Counted from the stretch's first letter, positions 53,085-63,053 are shown. The stretch is 64,000 nucleotides of DNA from Prorocentrum cordatum (GCA_963575745.1 CAUYUJ010003614.1:102501-166500); one strand, 5' to 3'. Program-made: numbers and translations. Notes: generated from the letters alone by a model not told the origin.

Positions 53085-53265
53085 CTTGGGGCCTGGCGCC
53101 CGCGGCATGCGGGGATGGCGAGTCGCGGTCCCCAAAGATCACCCGGACTCCTGGGGCCCGGAGGCCGCGGTATGAAGGGCTGACCAGGCGGCGAGGTGGC
53201 ATCCTCAGGGAGCACCCAGGAATCCTTGGGGCCTGGCGGCCGCGGTGTGCCAGGATGGCGAGGCG
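53085..53265 (+). repeat. ~75-bp tandem repeat, 2.5 copies
   Basis: TTGGGGCCTGGCGCCCGCGG, CTGGGGCCCGGAGGCCGCGG and TTGGGGCCTGGCGGCCGCGG start successive units. Confidence 0.75.
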
Positions 53266-53519
53266 GGCCGGAGGAAGCTTTCTTCATAACCAGAGTGGGG
53301 GGCAAACAACCTGCGATGTTCGATCCGCGAGGGGGTCTGGGCCCCCCTCCCTCCCCCTATAGAAGAAGGAAAGGAGGCTCAAACATAAACCGTACTAGGT
53401 ATTCGTAATGTTGTCGAGGTGCACTCTGTCCCCTAATCACTTTGTCGCTAAGGGGTAGCGTATTGCTGTTCACGCCAAGTTGGGCATGTCCGGCCCCCGA
53501 GAGATCGAGGGCCCGTGGC

Positions 53520-53790
53520 CCACCCACCCCAACGTTGCCCCCTCACACAGACGCCCCACGCAGGGTGAGGGATGCAAGGCACCCAGCAAGGGTCGGAGCC
53601 CGTTGCCCCCAATCGTTGCCCCCCACCGTTGCCCCCCATCGTTGCCCCTCCATCGTTGCTCCCCCATCAGACGCGCCACGCCGGATAAGGGATGCCGGGC
53701 ACCCAAGGGTCGGAGCCCAGTGCCCCCCCTCGTTGCCCTCCCTCGTTGCTCTCCATCATTGCACCCCACACCATCGCTGCCCCCCCCCTC
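53520..53790 (+). repeat. ~125-bp tandem repeat with CGTTGCCCCCC subunits
   Basis: GGGATGCAAGGCACCC...GGGTCGGAGCCC and GGGATGCCGGGCACCC...GGGTCGGAGCCC are two large units; short CGTTGCCCCCCAT repeats fill the gaps. Confidence 0.8.
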
Positions 53791-53873
53791 GTGGCCCCCC
53801 AATCCGTGCAACTGTGCAAGGCTGCTCAGGGTCTTCTACCGCAAGGGCGCGACGTGTGTTCACGCGTGTGCCT

Positions 53874-54055
53874 GGCGGGTGGTAATGGTGGGTGGCCTAA
53901 ATTTAAGGTGAAGTAACAAGGCCCTGAAGTGGCCCTTCAGGGCCCCCTGTGGAGCCAGCAGGGATCCTAGAGGGGCCCTAAAGGGTCCCCTCAGGGCCCC
54001 TTTTGCTTCATCCCTGATTCAGGTCACCCTCCATTACCACCCGCCCGAGTTTGCC
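53874..54055. mobile_element. Snapback element, GGCGGGTGGTAATGG ends
   Basis: GGCGGGTGGTAATGGTGGGTG at the left and CACCCTCCATTACCACCCGCC at the right form ~21-bp inverted ends. The inner palindromes CCCTGAAGTGGCCCTTCAGGG and GGGGCCCTAAAGGGTCCCC continue the folding. Single copy in this window. Confidence 0.82.
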
Positions 54056-54990
54056 TTCTTCGGGCCCCCTTGGCGGCTAAGCTGCGCGCCCGCAACGAGG
54101 TCGCCGGCGCCAGGCACGCAGACGCGCTCGCAAGCCGCGCCCGCCCGCTTCAGCTCCTCGCGGGTGCCGCCGACCTCCCCCACCGCCCCCCAACGCTGGC
54201 ATGTTCTCCCCTCCTCTTCGTCTTTCTCTTCTCCTTGTCGCCACAAGCGTCTCATCTCGTGCGCGGGGCGCGCATTGGGTCATGCGCCTTCACACAGAAG
54301 GAAACTCTGAGCGACCCTGAGAGGCACAGAGGTATCCAGCTCAACGCACAAATCTCCACGATCATGACAAAAAACAATCGCCGGCGTATGTGTCCACCGA
54401 TTGGAACGTATGAGCCTTCGGCGCCAACCAAGTGGAATACAGAAAAGCGAAAGGCGTTCGCGGTGCTGTTCTCTGGCTCAATGCATTCGCGCTTAGGCGC
54501 CGCACTGCGCGTGTTGCCCAGACGTATCCCGGGCATGTGACAAGCTCCATCTCACGATGCTCCTTACCATGCACCGTAATTGTCCTGAGCGGCCCACGCA
54601 TCTGAGCAGCGATGAATAATTAGTTAGCTCCACGAACTACTGAATGATTCTTCGATTTCCGTTCGTCCTTCCTCCTCTCCATATCCTCATCAACGTCCCC
54701 CTCCCGGCTCCTCCTGGTCCTCCTCTTCCTCGTCGTGCCCGTTCCCCGCCACTTCCGCCATCTGGAGGGGCCTTTTTGTTTACATCGCCCCCTACGTGAT
54801 ACATTCGGCTATACGAATGGTGCGAATCCATCGTTTGCTACCAGAACGCATCGTGTCGGCAACATCTGTGGAAACCTTTTCGATGTTTTTGCGAGGCTCT
54901 ATTGTAAGACTTCGCGTTGCAGCACGTTTCCTGGCTTTCCCTGCTTCCGCTGGGACTGGCGCGGCTCGTAAGGATTCTTTATGGTTTCGT
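54056..54990. other. No confident gene
   Basis: Plus (54,340-54,540) and minus frames overlap here, both with modest coding character, for example PIGTYEPSAPTKWNTEKRK on the plus strand ending at a TGA. Unrecognised. Confidence 0.3.
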
Positions 54991-55004
54991 TCTCTCGCTC
55001 CTCC

Positions 55005-55071
55005 TTCTCCTCCTCCTCCTCCTCCTCCTCCTCCTCGTCTTCTCCTCCTTCTCATCCCATCTCGTCGACGT

Positions 55072-55103
<32 letters not shown>

Positions 55104-55152
55104 TGTCGTCGTCGTTGTCGTCGTCGTCGCGGTCGTGGTCGTCGGCGTCGGT

Positions 55153-55187
<35 letters not shown>

Positions 55188-55275
55188 GGTCGTCGTCGTG
55201 GTCGCCGTCGTCGCGGTCGTGGTCGTCGGCGTCGGCGTCGTCGTCATCGACGTCGTCGTCGGCGTCGTCGTCATC
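55005..55275. repeat. TCC and TCG microsatellites
   Basis: A short (TCC)n then about 200 bp of (GTC)n with GTG, GCC and GTT variants. Confidence 0.93.
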
Positions 55276-55599
55276 CGCCGCATCGTTGCTCTTTCTTCCC
55301 CTTTCTCCTCCCCCTGGGCCGCTGTTGCATGGCTCGCAAAGGACGCGCCTCGAGCGGTGCCGCCGCTGGGGCCTTGGCCATCCCCACTCGCCTTCTCTTC
55401 CTCTCTCTTTCCTTGTCGTCCGCGTCGTTTGCTGCTGCCCTTCCCCCTCCATTTCTCCCTCTGTCGTTTCGCTCCTTCCTACTTTCACTCTCTCCTCTTC
55501 GCCCATCGCCCCCGCTGCATGCTTGACGATCTTTTGACATTCGGATCACCTTTACGCTCTGTGCTGGATCTTTTTTTGCGGCCAACCGGAATTGGGACG

Positions 55600-56330
55600 C
55601 CTAGCCTAGGAGCTGCCCGGGACCTGCGCACGGGTGCATGAAGCGCTGCGAAGGAGCTTCGCAAGAGCTTGCGACCCACGTATTGGTAAAGCGTAGGAAC
55701 GCGCTGGCGGGGCTCGCTGCTAGTTCAAGCAGATCGCTGCGGCGCTCCCTCACGGGGAGGAAGCTGGCCTCGTTCGGACTGCCAGCTGTCTCCAAACCCA
55801 TGCTAACCCTCCTCGGGCAATGCGGGCGCTTTGCGTCCGATTTTCTCTCTCTCTCTCTCTTTTCCGTTCCCTCCCTCACGTTGTTTGTTCGCGACTCACG
55901 AACCTGGGAAGCGCTGCCTAGGAACTGTCTGGGCACGCGAGAGCGCAGAAAGCGCTGTGCGAGAGCTTCGCAAACGCTTGCGAGGCACGGAACGGACATG
56001 CGTAGGAACTGATGGGCCGATCTTCCACCACCGCTACCATATGTATGAGAGGGAGGAGGAGGAAGAGGAGGAGGAGGAGGAGGAGGAGGAGGAAGAAGAG
56101 GAAGAGGAGGGGAAGGAGGAGGAGGAGGAGGAGGTGGAGGAGGAGGAGGAGGAGGAGAAGGAGGAGCAGGAGGACCTCCCCATCATCCCTTCTCCTCCGT
56201 CCTACCTATGGTGGTGGTGGTGGTGGTGGAGAATTGGCCCATCAGGAACGCGCTGGCGGGGCTCGCTGCGAGTTCAAGCAGATCGCTGCGGCGCTCCCTC
56301 ACAGGAGGCCGAGGGGAGGAAGCTGGCCCA
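55600..56330 (+). repeat. Dispersed ~300-bp repeat, two copies, second interrupted
   Basis: Copy 1 (55,610-55,775) and copy 2 (55,905-56,009 plus 56,245-56,325) share AGCGCTG...CGAGAGCTTCGCAA, GGAACGCGCTGGCGGGGC and TTCAAGCAGATCGCTGCGGC. Copy 2 is split by the 235-bp element, so copy 1 preserves the uninterrupted version of the site. Confidence 0.82.
56005..56249. mobile_element. 235-bp element with 5-bp target duplication
   Basis: Element 56,010-56,244 is flanked on both sides by GGAAC. Left end TGATGGGCCGATCTTCCACC; right end, reversed, TGATGGGCCAATTCTCCACC. The interior is a GGA tract. Same ends as the 1.7-kb element at 22,762. The paralogous empty site is at 55,691-55,710. Confidence 0.9.
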
Positions 56331-56529
56331 GCTCAGCCAGCCGGCTCCTGCTCCAAAAAGCCCTGGCGGCTCCCTCAAGAAGCCATCTCTGGGAACTTTG
56401 TACCCGATCCCCCTCTTTCCCCTCCCCTCCCCCATGATTTGGCAGAAGAGGGAACCTGAAGCAAGCAATGTGCAACAGTGGAACATGAAATCAGCGTCTT
56501 CCCTCCCCTCCCTCGTGTGGACCGTCTTT

Positions 56530-56805
56530 GGGCCACGGGCCCGGGAAGCGCTGCCTGGGAGCTGCCTGGGCGCTGCCCGCGAGGCTTGACGGCGCTGCCC
56601 GGGAGGTGCCCAGGCGCAGCCCGGGGAGCTGCCCGGGAGCTGCGGCGCGAGCCCACGCCGTGAAGGCGCGCAGGAGCTGCCCAGGAGCTGCCCAGGCGCT
56701 GCCACAGGCGCTGCCCAGGAGCTGCCCAGGCGCTGCCCAGGCGCTGCCCAGGCGCTGCCACAGGAGCTGCCCAGGCGCTGCCCGGGAGCTGCCCGGGCGC
56801 GAAGG
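56530..56805 (+). repeat. AGGAGCTGCCC 11-mer array
   Basis: From 56,671 CAGG recurs at 11, 11, 12, 11, 11, 11, 11, 12, 11 bp. Units alternate AGGAGCTGCCC and AGGCGCTGCCC. Confidence 0.88.
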
Positions 56806-57349
56806 GCCGCACGAGAGCGCCTGCGGCCCACGTCGTGGGAACGCGTCGGACACCGGGACAAGCTGCCGGCCCGAGCAAGAGGCTGCGACGCTCCCTGGCC
56901 AGCAGCCGCGGAGAGACATCGAGGACGGCGAGGAGGCCTGGCTCAAGAAGGGTGACTTCGACGGCTGCTGGGGCGCCTCAGGTCGTGCTGGGGTGACTGA
57001 GGTCGGGCTGGAGGGACCTCGAGTCCGGCGCAACGAACCCTTCTGGCAGCCGCGGAGAGACAGCTGGCCTAGCCGAACCTACCGGCTTCGTCTCTGGAGC
57101 CCTCATCGCTCTTTCAGGATCTACCCGGGAATGACAAGTAATTCAGGATAAACGTCCCGTTCCTGCACAATTTCCAGAACGGCCGCGGGCACCGCTTCCA
57201 AACCCTCCGCGGGCGCAAGCCCTGGAGGGCCAGCAGGCGCCGCCGCAACCGGAGCGAGCGCGGGCGTCGGCGACGGTGCGAACGTCGAAGGGGCACCCCC
57301 TCCTCCATAATTGCCCCCCTCCCTCGTCCTCCTCCTTCCTGGCCCTGCC
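56806..57349. other. No confident gene
   Basis: AGAGCGCCTGCGGCCCACG at 56,812 resembles part of the 55.6-kb repeat, and CAGCCGCGGAGAGACA occurs at 56,901 and 57,047. Otherwise unrecognised. Confidence 0.4.
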
Positions 57350-57529
57350 TACAGTCGACCCGTATCAGAAGGATGCACGATAATGATGCAAGGGCCCTGG
57401 AAGGCCGTTTCGACGCTTTTCGAGCTGAGCGCTGCCAACGAAAGTGTGGCCAAGGATGGACCGAGGAGGCAAGAATGCAAGGGTAAACCTTGGGAAGGTT
57501 GCCCATCCTTACTGTGCGGGTTCACTGTA
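57350..57529. mobile_element. MITE, TACAGTC family
   Basis: Ends TACAGTCGACCCGTATCAG and GTGCGGGTTCACTGTA; interior close to 34,312-34,494. Confidence 0.9.
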
Positions 57530-57599
57530 TCCTCCTCCTCCTCTTCCTCCGCCTCCTCCTGCTCCTCCACGCCCTTCCACCCGCTCGCTCACTCGCTCG

Positions 57600-57805
57600 C
57601 TTGCCAACGGCACGTGGTGCCATTACCGATGTGGGATGTGGTCCGCGCGGAGACGACTGAACCACTCTCATTCAAGGACGGGGCCAACGCTGAGGCTGGA
57701 GCACCGTTCTCACTAACGAGCGTGGCCAGAGCTGAAACGAAAGCACCGCTCCTCAACGTAAAAGTGACCGTCGCCGATGCGAGAACGAAATCCAGACATT
57801 TCCGC
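57600..57805 (-). repeat. 42-bp (14-residue) tandem repeat
   Basis: On the minus strand four successive 14-residue blocks start DFVLASATVTFTLR, SGAFVSALATLVSE, NGAPASALAPSLNE and SGSVVSARTTSHIG. The 75-codon frame (57,589-57,813) may be a relic of a repeat protein. Family unknown. Confidence 0.55.
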
Positions 57806-58612
57806 GGCGACATCTCTACACGTTCTACTGATTTGCATTCCTGTCGAAGCGCCAGCGACAGAACATCCAGAACGACTTAACAGGACCGACTGTACCATCT
57901 TGGGCCCCTGTCGAGGCTCGTCTGGGCTATTGTGGGCGGTGTCTGGCTCCTTTGGCTCATCCGAGGCTCTGTTGAAGGCAACTTGCGCCCAATGAGGACC
58001 CCCACAATGTGGCATGACCAACGCTTTAAATTACTGTGGTGTGTTCAACCTATGTGCGCCGTGGTCCGATGAGGCCAGCGTTGGATCTAGCCATCTTAGG
58101 GGCTCCTGGGATCCGGGAGCATGGTTTGAACACCTTGGCGGCACTTGGGCCGTCCTGGAGGGCCTAAGGGCCTCGAGGAGAGTCTGAAGCGCCCAACTGT
58201 CACGCCATCGCCCTGGCGATGGGCGACCTGATACCTGCGTTTCATGCACGGCGCGCTACTGTAAACACTATAACGCCAATCTCCGATCGCGCCAGCGACA
58301 TCGTTCATCCCTCGATTGGTCCTGCCGTGGCCGCGCTGCTCACCAACCACCGACGAAGCGGTCCAAACACAGCAACCGAAGACCGCGCAGCAAGGCACGT
58401 CGAGGCCTGGCCCCATCGTGAAGAATGTGGCTCATCCCTCCTGTTCTTCTCTGGAGCAGCTCTCTCGCCCCCTTCCCACCCTCACGCTGCGTCGACACAG
58501 TCCATGGGTCACAGTGCCACCCTGAGGGACGCTGAACAAGAAACGATTGGGATGTTCTGGTCACGGCGAGCTTCGGTCACGAATGAGTTCCCCCGATCTA
58601 AATTGAATGGGA
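57806..58612. other. No confident gene
   Basis: Overlapping frames on both strands, none recognised. Short TTGGGCCGTCCTGGAGGG phrases occur near 58,145. Confidence 0.4.
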
Positions 58613-58785
58613 AAACCAAAAGGTACCGGTACCGCTACCCCACGGCCTTCTCCTGGGGTGCGTTCATGTGCGTTCTGACCAGAATTTCGAGGTGAATCCA
58701 GCGGTGACGACGAGGGCCTGTCAGGAGGACCAAAAAGGGGAAGACGAGGGAAGGGTAGCGGTATGGGTACCTTTCCCTCCTCTGA
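58613..58785. mobile_element. MITE, AAAGGTACCGGTACCGCT family, copy 1
   Basis: Ends AAAAGGTACCGGTACCGCT and AGCGGTATGGGTACCTTT; core GAATCCAGCGGTGACGACGA. The second copy is at 63,428. Confidence 0.85.
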
Positions 58786-58956
58786 GCCCTGGCTGAGACC
58801 AGAGTGGTCCTTCTGTCAGCGCCCTGTGGGTCACCACCCGCCGCGTGCGCGAGTCCGAGCGGGAGCGCGCACGTGCTTCCGCCCGGAGAGGGCGCAGCCG
58901 CCCCACGAAGGGGAGGGGCGTACGGCGGAAGGCGGAGGCAAGCGGGAGGGGGATAA

Positions 58957-59072
58957 GGGGGCCACATGCGAACCCCACCCCTACCCCCCACGATTTCTGA
59001 GGGAGCGAAGTGAACCCCACCCTCCCCCTCAGAAATCGTGGGGGGTAGGGGTAGGGTTCGCATGTGGCCCCC
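58957..59072. repeat. Near-perfect 47-bp inverted repeat
   Basis: Left arm 58,957-59,003 and right arm 59,026-59,072 are complementary at 46 of 47 positions (C/T difference in the AACCCCACC segment), with a 22-bp spacer. The strongest local hairpin in the window. Confidence 0.95.
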
Positions 59073-59274
59073 TAGTAGAAGCAGGGACGAGGTTCGGCGG
59101 CGAGCGCAGAGGGCAGAACATCCACCCACATAACAATCACACCAGCACGCGAAGCCGCTTAGTAAACGCACCCACAGAAGGAATCGAATAGGGCAGGGCT
59201 GCTTCGAAAACGCCCAAGGCCGTTCGGTATGTCAACGCCAATTATCGGGTCTGGGTGGTTTTGCTTCCCTTGAG

Positions 59275-59445
59275 AGCGAGGGAGGGGCGTGAGAAGGAGA
59301 AGGCCTTCTCAGAAGGCGGCGGGACTGCTCAGAAGGCCTCCGAGCCTGTGTCCTCGGGGAAGGCTCAGAAGACTTCTCAGAAGGCCGGGGGACTCCCGAG
59401 CCTCCTGAGGAGGCCCGCCACCTTTCGCCTCCCCGCCAGGCTCGC
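59275..59445. mobile_element. CTTCTCAGAAGG foldback family, copy 2
   Basis: GAGGGGCGTGAGAAGGAG... and ...CACCTTTCGCCTCCCCGCC ends; interior GGCCTTCTCAGAAGGCGGCG. It lies at the 3' edge of the minus-strand ORF fragment at 59,460. Confidence 0.8.
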
Positions 59446-59459
59446 CGCCGAGAGGTAGC

Positions 59460-59893
59460 AGACCGGTGCAGCGGCTCCTGCTCGCTGGCCCGGAGGAGCG
59501 GCTCCACAAAGAAGCTGTTCCAGCTGGAGTAGACGACCGCCACGTGCGGGCCGCCCTTGCCTGGCGGATCCAGGGCGAGGGGCTCCTCCCTTCCGCTCCG
59601 CTCCCCCCTTCTCACGGATCGGCGAATGGAGAGCAGGAGCGTCCCGAGGCAAGAGTGGCTTGTGGGTCGAGGCTGCGGGGGTCCGAAAGGGGGAGGGGGC
59701 CAACTCCAGGCGTGCAAGCCGATGCTGGGGTGATCCATGCGGGCCCGCACGAACAGGTTCCTGTGGCGAAGGGGGCCGCTCTGACGCGTAGCCGGACGGA
59801 CGGGAGGAAGAGCAGCGAGAGCAGGGGAAGGAGGAGCAGGAGGATGGAAACGCGCTGCCCCGCCATTACTTGTTCCATTCGCCAGAGAACCAC
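59460..59893 (-). pseudogene. Signal-anchored coding fragment, frame-broken
   Basis: The minus frame starting at 59,893 encodes MEQVMAGQR followed by VSILLLLLPLLSLLFLPSV, a strong signal peptide or membrane anchor. Near 59,770 the coding character moves to another frame, reading HRNLFVRARMDHPSIGLHAW and later HVAVVYSSWNSFFVEPLL with G/C-ending codons. That implies a frameshift or an intron. The 3' side runs into a foldback element. Family not recognised; likely a secreted or membrane protein gene fragment. Confidence 0.38.
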
Positions 59894-59934
59894 CTGCGGC
59901 CAGCACTCAATGATCGTCCACTTTGGGAGGCCAA

Positions 59935-60370
59935 GACTACACGGAAGGGCGATTGCAAATCACGCGCTCGCTGAACAATCTCGGGCGCGGCCCAACCTCG
60001 CCATCGCTCGGACGTTCATTCCCCGTGCACGTTTCGATGTCGTGCGTGTATTCTTCGCAGGATGATCCATAATGTTCCTCGCTGGTCCTCGCCCCCCAAC
60101 AAATGCACACGTCCGAGCGATGCCAAGTACCCAAGTACTCGGCGGCGAGCGAGGGAGGGAAGTGAGTAGGAGAAGGCCTCCTGAAAGGTGTCCTTCGTCT
60201 TCGGGGAGGGCCTCGACAACTTCTTCAGAAGCCCGGGGGCCTTCCGCACCTTCTGAGAAGGCCCGCCCCTTCTCACTTCCCCCTCCCCCAGGCTCGCGGC
60301 CGATACACAGGGGGGCGACTGCAAACCACACGCTCGCTGACACATATCGGGCGCGGCCAAACCAACCTCC
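59935..60370 (+). repeat. Dispersed ~60-bp repeat, two copies
   Basis: GGGCGATTGCAAATCACGCG...CGGGCGCGGCC (59,947-59,994) and GGGCGACTGCAAACCACACG...CGGGCGCGGCC (60,312-60,358). Confidence 0.7.
60140..60302. mobile_element. CTTCTCAGAAGG foldback family, copy 3
   Basis: Ends CGGCGGCGAGCGAGGG and CCAGGCTCGCGGCCG; interior GGGAAGTGAG...CTCACTTCCCC. Confidence 0.82.
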
Positions 60371-60383
60371 TCCTGAACGCTAG

Positions 60384-60453
60384 GCCGGGCATGTCCTCCT
60401 GCAGACGGTTTTGACAATTTTTGAACTGTCCTCCTGGAGAAGGACACGCCCGA
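60384..60453. mobile_element. MITE, GTCGGGC-TGTCCCC family, copy 3 (short)
   Basis: GCCGGGCATGTCCTCCTG and AGAAGGACACGCCCGAC around a 40-bp middle. Confidence 0.78.
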
Positions 60454-60612
60454 CTTCAGCTTAACGAGCCCCTTCCGTGACGGCACCCTCGCCCTCGCGG
60501 CTCCCCTGCGACCGCCTGCCCGCGCCGCCACGCGAGGAGAGGGACCATCACGGAGGGGGGCCGCCTGCAGAGGGGTTGACCAAGCCGCCCCTGACCATGC
60601 GGGCAATACTTA

Positions 60613-60684
60613 TATCCATATCCAGAGCGTCGTGGACTTGCTGGGAAGGGGTGCCGCAAGGCCGAGGCACACTGGATATGGGTA
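60613..60684. mobile_element. Mini-element, TATCCATATCCAG ends, copy 1
   Basis: Left TATCCATATCCAGAGCG, right CACACTGGATATGGGTA, about 72 bp. Confidence 0.82.
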
Positions 60685-60712
60685 ATAATCGAACCTTCTG
60701 GGGCAAGATTTT

Positions 60713-60784
60713 TATCCATATCCAGTGCGCCTCCGGTTACTGGGGAAGAGAGCCCAAAGCTCCAAGACGCACTGGATGTGGATA
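60713..60784. mobile_element. Mini-element, TATCCATATCCAG ends, copy 2
   Basis: Left TATCCATATCCAGTGCG, right CGCACTGGATGTGGATA. It starts 28 bp after copy 1 in the same orientation, with the same 72-bp length. Confidence 0.85.
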
Positions 60785-60825
60785 TAACTGTTGCCCGCAG
60801 ACCATAGGCGGTCTACCGCCAAAAC

Positions 60826-60994
60826 ATGTAGTAAGGACGGGTGGTGAGGACGCAAGACCCTTGGAGGCCGAAGCTGGGATTCTTTTGGAGCGGTGGGCGA
60901 CCAGTGAAAGCGGCAGAGGACGGGCCGCAGAGGCAAGGACACAAGGGCTACCCTAGATTGAAGGCGCGGGTCCTTCCTAGGAGCGTTGACTGTA
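60826..60994. mobile_element. MITE, TACAGTC family, left end eroded
   Basis: Right end GCGTTGACTGTA; interior GGACGCAAGACCCTTGGAGG and AAGGACACAAGGGCTACCC shared with other copies. Confidence 0.72.
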
Positions 60995-62182
60995 TATGAT
61001 CCTGGGCCCAGGTCGGAGCAGGACGTGCTGAAAAAACGACAGCTCACAATCCATCCCTGGACCCCTCCAGGGGTCCAAACGCACAAGCGGCCCGAGCTGC
61101 GTCCAACCGTGGAGACGAGAGCCCCCCCGAAGGCCAACTACCGCTGCCTCAACTCGCCCTCCTCTGATCAGGGTTCGCGGCCACCCCTTCGCCCCAACGG
61201 GACGGGTCCCAGGGTTCCTGTCCCCCCCGCCGCCAAAGGGATGAGATACGCGGTGCGGGCGCAGACGCGCGCGCGCGACCACGCGCGCGCGCAACCAGCA
61301 CGACATATGCACTCGCATACAAGTGCGCAAGCGCAAGCACACTTCCCCCCTTTCCGCAGCGTCGCCGGGACACGCAAACACAGCTTGCGATCGCACGTGT
61401 CGGTTGCGCTCAATCTGGGGGCCGTATCCGGAGGCACGCCCACACGCACACTTGTCGCGTCAGCGAGCAGATGGAGCGCTCAACCGGCCAGAAACGACCG
61501 CCATATCCAATGCTTGCTGCGTCTGCGTCGATGAACACATGTCGCGTGGTCCAAGCGCGGTAAGACCGAAAGCGTGTCAGACCCCACTGGTCGTTCAAAC
61601 TGCTGGGCGCCCAAGAGATCGAAATCCGATCAGAACCGCTTGGCATAAAGAGCAGGCCTCGAGAGAAGCGGGTCCTTGTCCCTGGGGCCTCCGGGCCAGC
61701 TTTTCGCCCCGAGCCGCTGCTGCCGGTCTCGGAGCATCGGGGGCGGCCAGCAGGGGGTGTCCAAACGGGGGGGGCGCAAATCATGGACGGTGGCACGTGC
61801 GCGGCCCAGGGGGGGGGCCAGGGACGTGTTGAAATAAAAAAAGGCGCCATGAGATCTGGGGAGATATCATGGCCCCCGCCAGGATATCCACCCCCCCATA
61901 GTCATCACCCCCCTCTTTGCCGCCCCCGAGAGCACGGGAACGGCCCCAAGATGCCGGAAACATCCGAATACCTACCTCCAGGGCCCATTTCCCTCAGGCT
62001 CCTTTCTTTCGTGGCGGACTTCTCCCACGGTCCCTCCTGTGGCCAGGCCTTCACTGGGCATATCTTTGGACGGCCCCGGGGGGCCGCCACGGGCCTCTCT
62101 GGACAGACAAACTTGTGAAGCGCACATTCGGGCCCCGATCCATGAAACTGTTTGCCGCGGGTTCGGCGAGCGCAGAGGTCGG
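60995..62182. other. No confident gene; short CG-alternating tract
   Basis: GACGCGCGCGCGCGACC and CACGCGCGCGCGCAACC at 61,263-61,300 are alternating purine-pyrimidine tracts able to adopt Z-DNA. Otherwise unrecognised. Confidence 0.45.
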
Positions 62183-62345
62183 TACACAGTCGAGGTTGAT
62201 TGGGGAGGGCACGCGAGAGGACGCAAGACCCTTCCAGGGGCCCCATTACCATAGAGGTGTTGAAGGCATGGGGCGCGAAACGCAGGACACAAGGGTACCC
62301 TTGATTTGGCAGGATCGACCTACCAGTTAATCAGCCTCGACTGTA
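62183..62345. mobile_element. MITE, TACAGTC family, shorter subtype
   Basis: Left ACACAGTCGAGGTTGATTGG and right TTAATCAGCCTCGACTGTA are inverted repeats; the interior ACAAGGGTACCCTTGATTTG is identical to 30,952-30,971. Confidence 0.88.
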
Positions 62346-62504
62346 AGGCTGGATCGGGCTGCGAGAGGGCAAGGCTGCACCCGGAACTGCGCGAGTGGGA
62401 TGGAGGGCGGCCGCGAAACGAGAGGACTGCGGGGGCTGCACGCAGGAAAACATGAACTAGGCGGGGCGCGGGCGCTGCGGCCCCGCTCCAGACACAGGTA
62501 CCCG

Positions 62505-62690
62505 GCGGCACGGAAATCGAGACCGACCGAACCGAGGGCGAAAACGAGACCGACCGAACCCGATGAACCGAACCTTAGAGCAGCCTAGAGAAAACTAGCG
62601 GCGCAGCAACCGGCCGAACCGAACCGACCGAATGAGGCCGACTGCGACGCCATCGAAAAGACCGAAACGCGGACACCCTTGATCCCCCTC
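62505..62690. repeat. Dispersed ~150-bp repeat, copy 2
   Basis: GAGACCGACCGAACC (twice), GCGGCGCAGCAACCGGCC and GAGGCCGACTGCGACG, in the same order as at 50,040-50,205. Confidence 0.6.
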
Positions 62691-62825
62691 CCCGAACACC
62701 TGGCGCTTTGGTTTGTTCGATGCGTGGTGCCTTCGAACTTCTCGGCCCCTCACCAGGGCCGTTTCATCCCCCAAACATGTTCTGCTGGTCCCAAGTTCGA
62801 AACTGGGCTCTGGAGGTAGGTAGAT

Positions 62826-63053
62826 GTGCATGCAAGCATCTACTTGTTGCGCATTCCGTGGCAACCGTCCTTCGACTTGTTTGATCGGAAAGACTACTGG
62901 TTCGACTTTGGGAAATCGAAGGTGCCTGACGGGGCCGCAAAAAGAATGGCGGGACCTTGTCTGAAACTTGACACGACTTCTTGTGAAAACACCTCACGGA
63001 TACTGGACCGTCAAAACTCACACCACAACTGTCAGAAAGCGGCTGAAAACTGA
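62826..63053 (+). pseudogene. Coding-like fragment, family unknown
   Basis: A 75-codon plus frame ending at a TGA. It reads PWQPSFDLFDRKDYWFDFGK and on to KAAEN, rich in charged and aromatic residues. Codon use is less G/C-biased than in the other fragments. No family is recognised and the start is uncertain. Confidence 0.25.
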
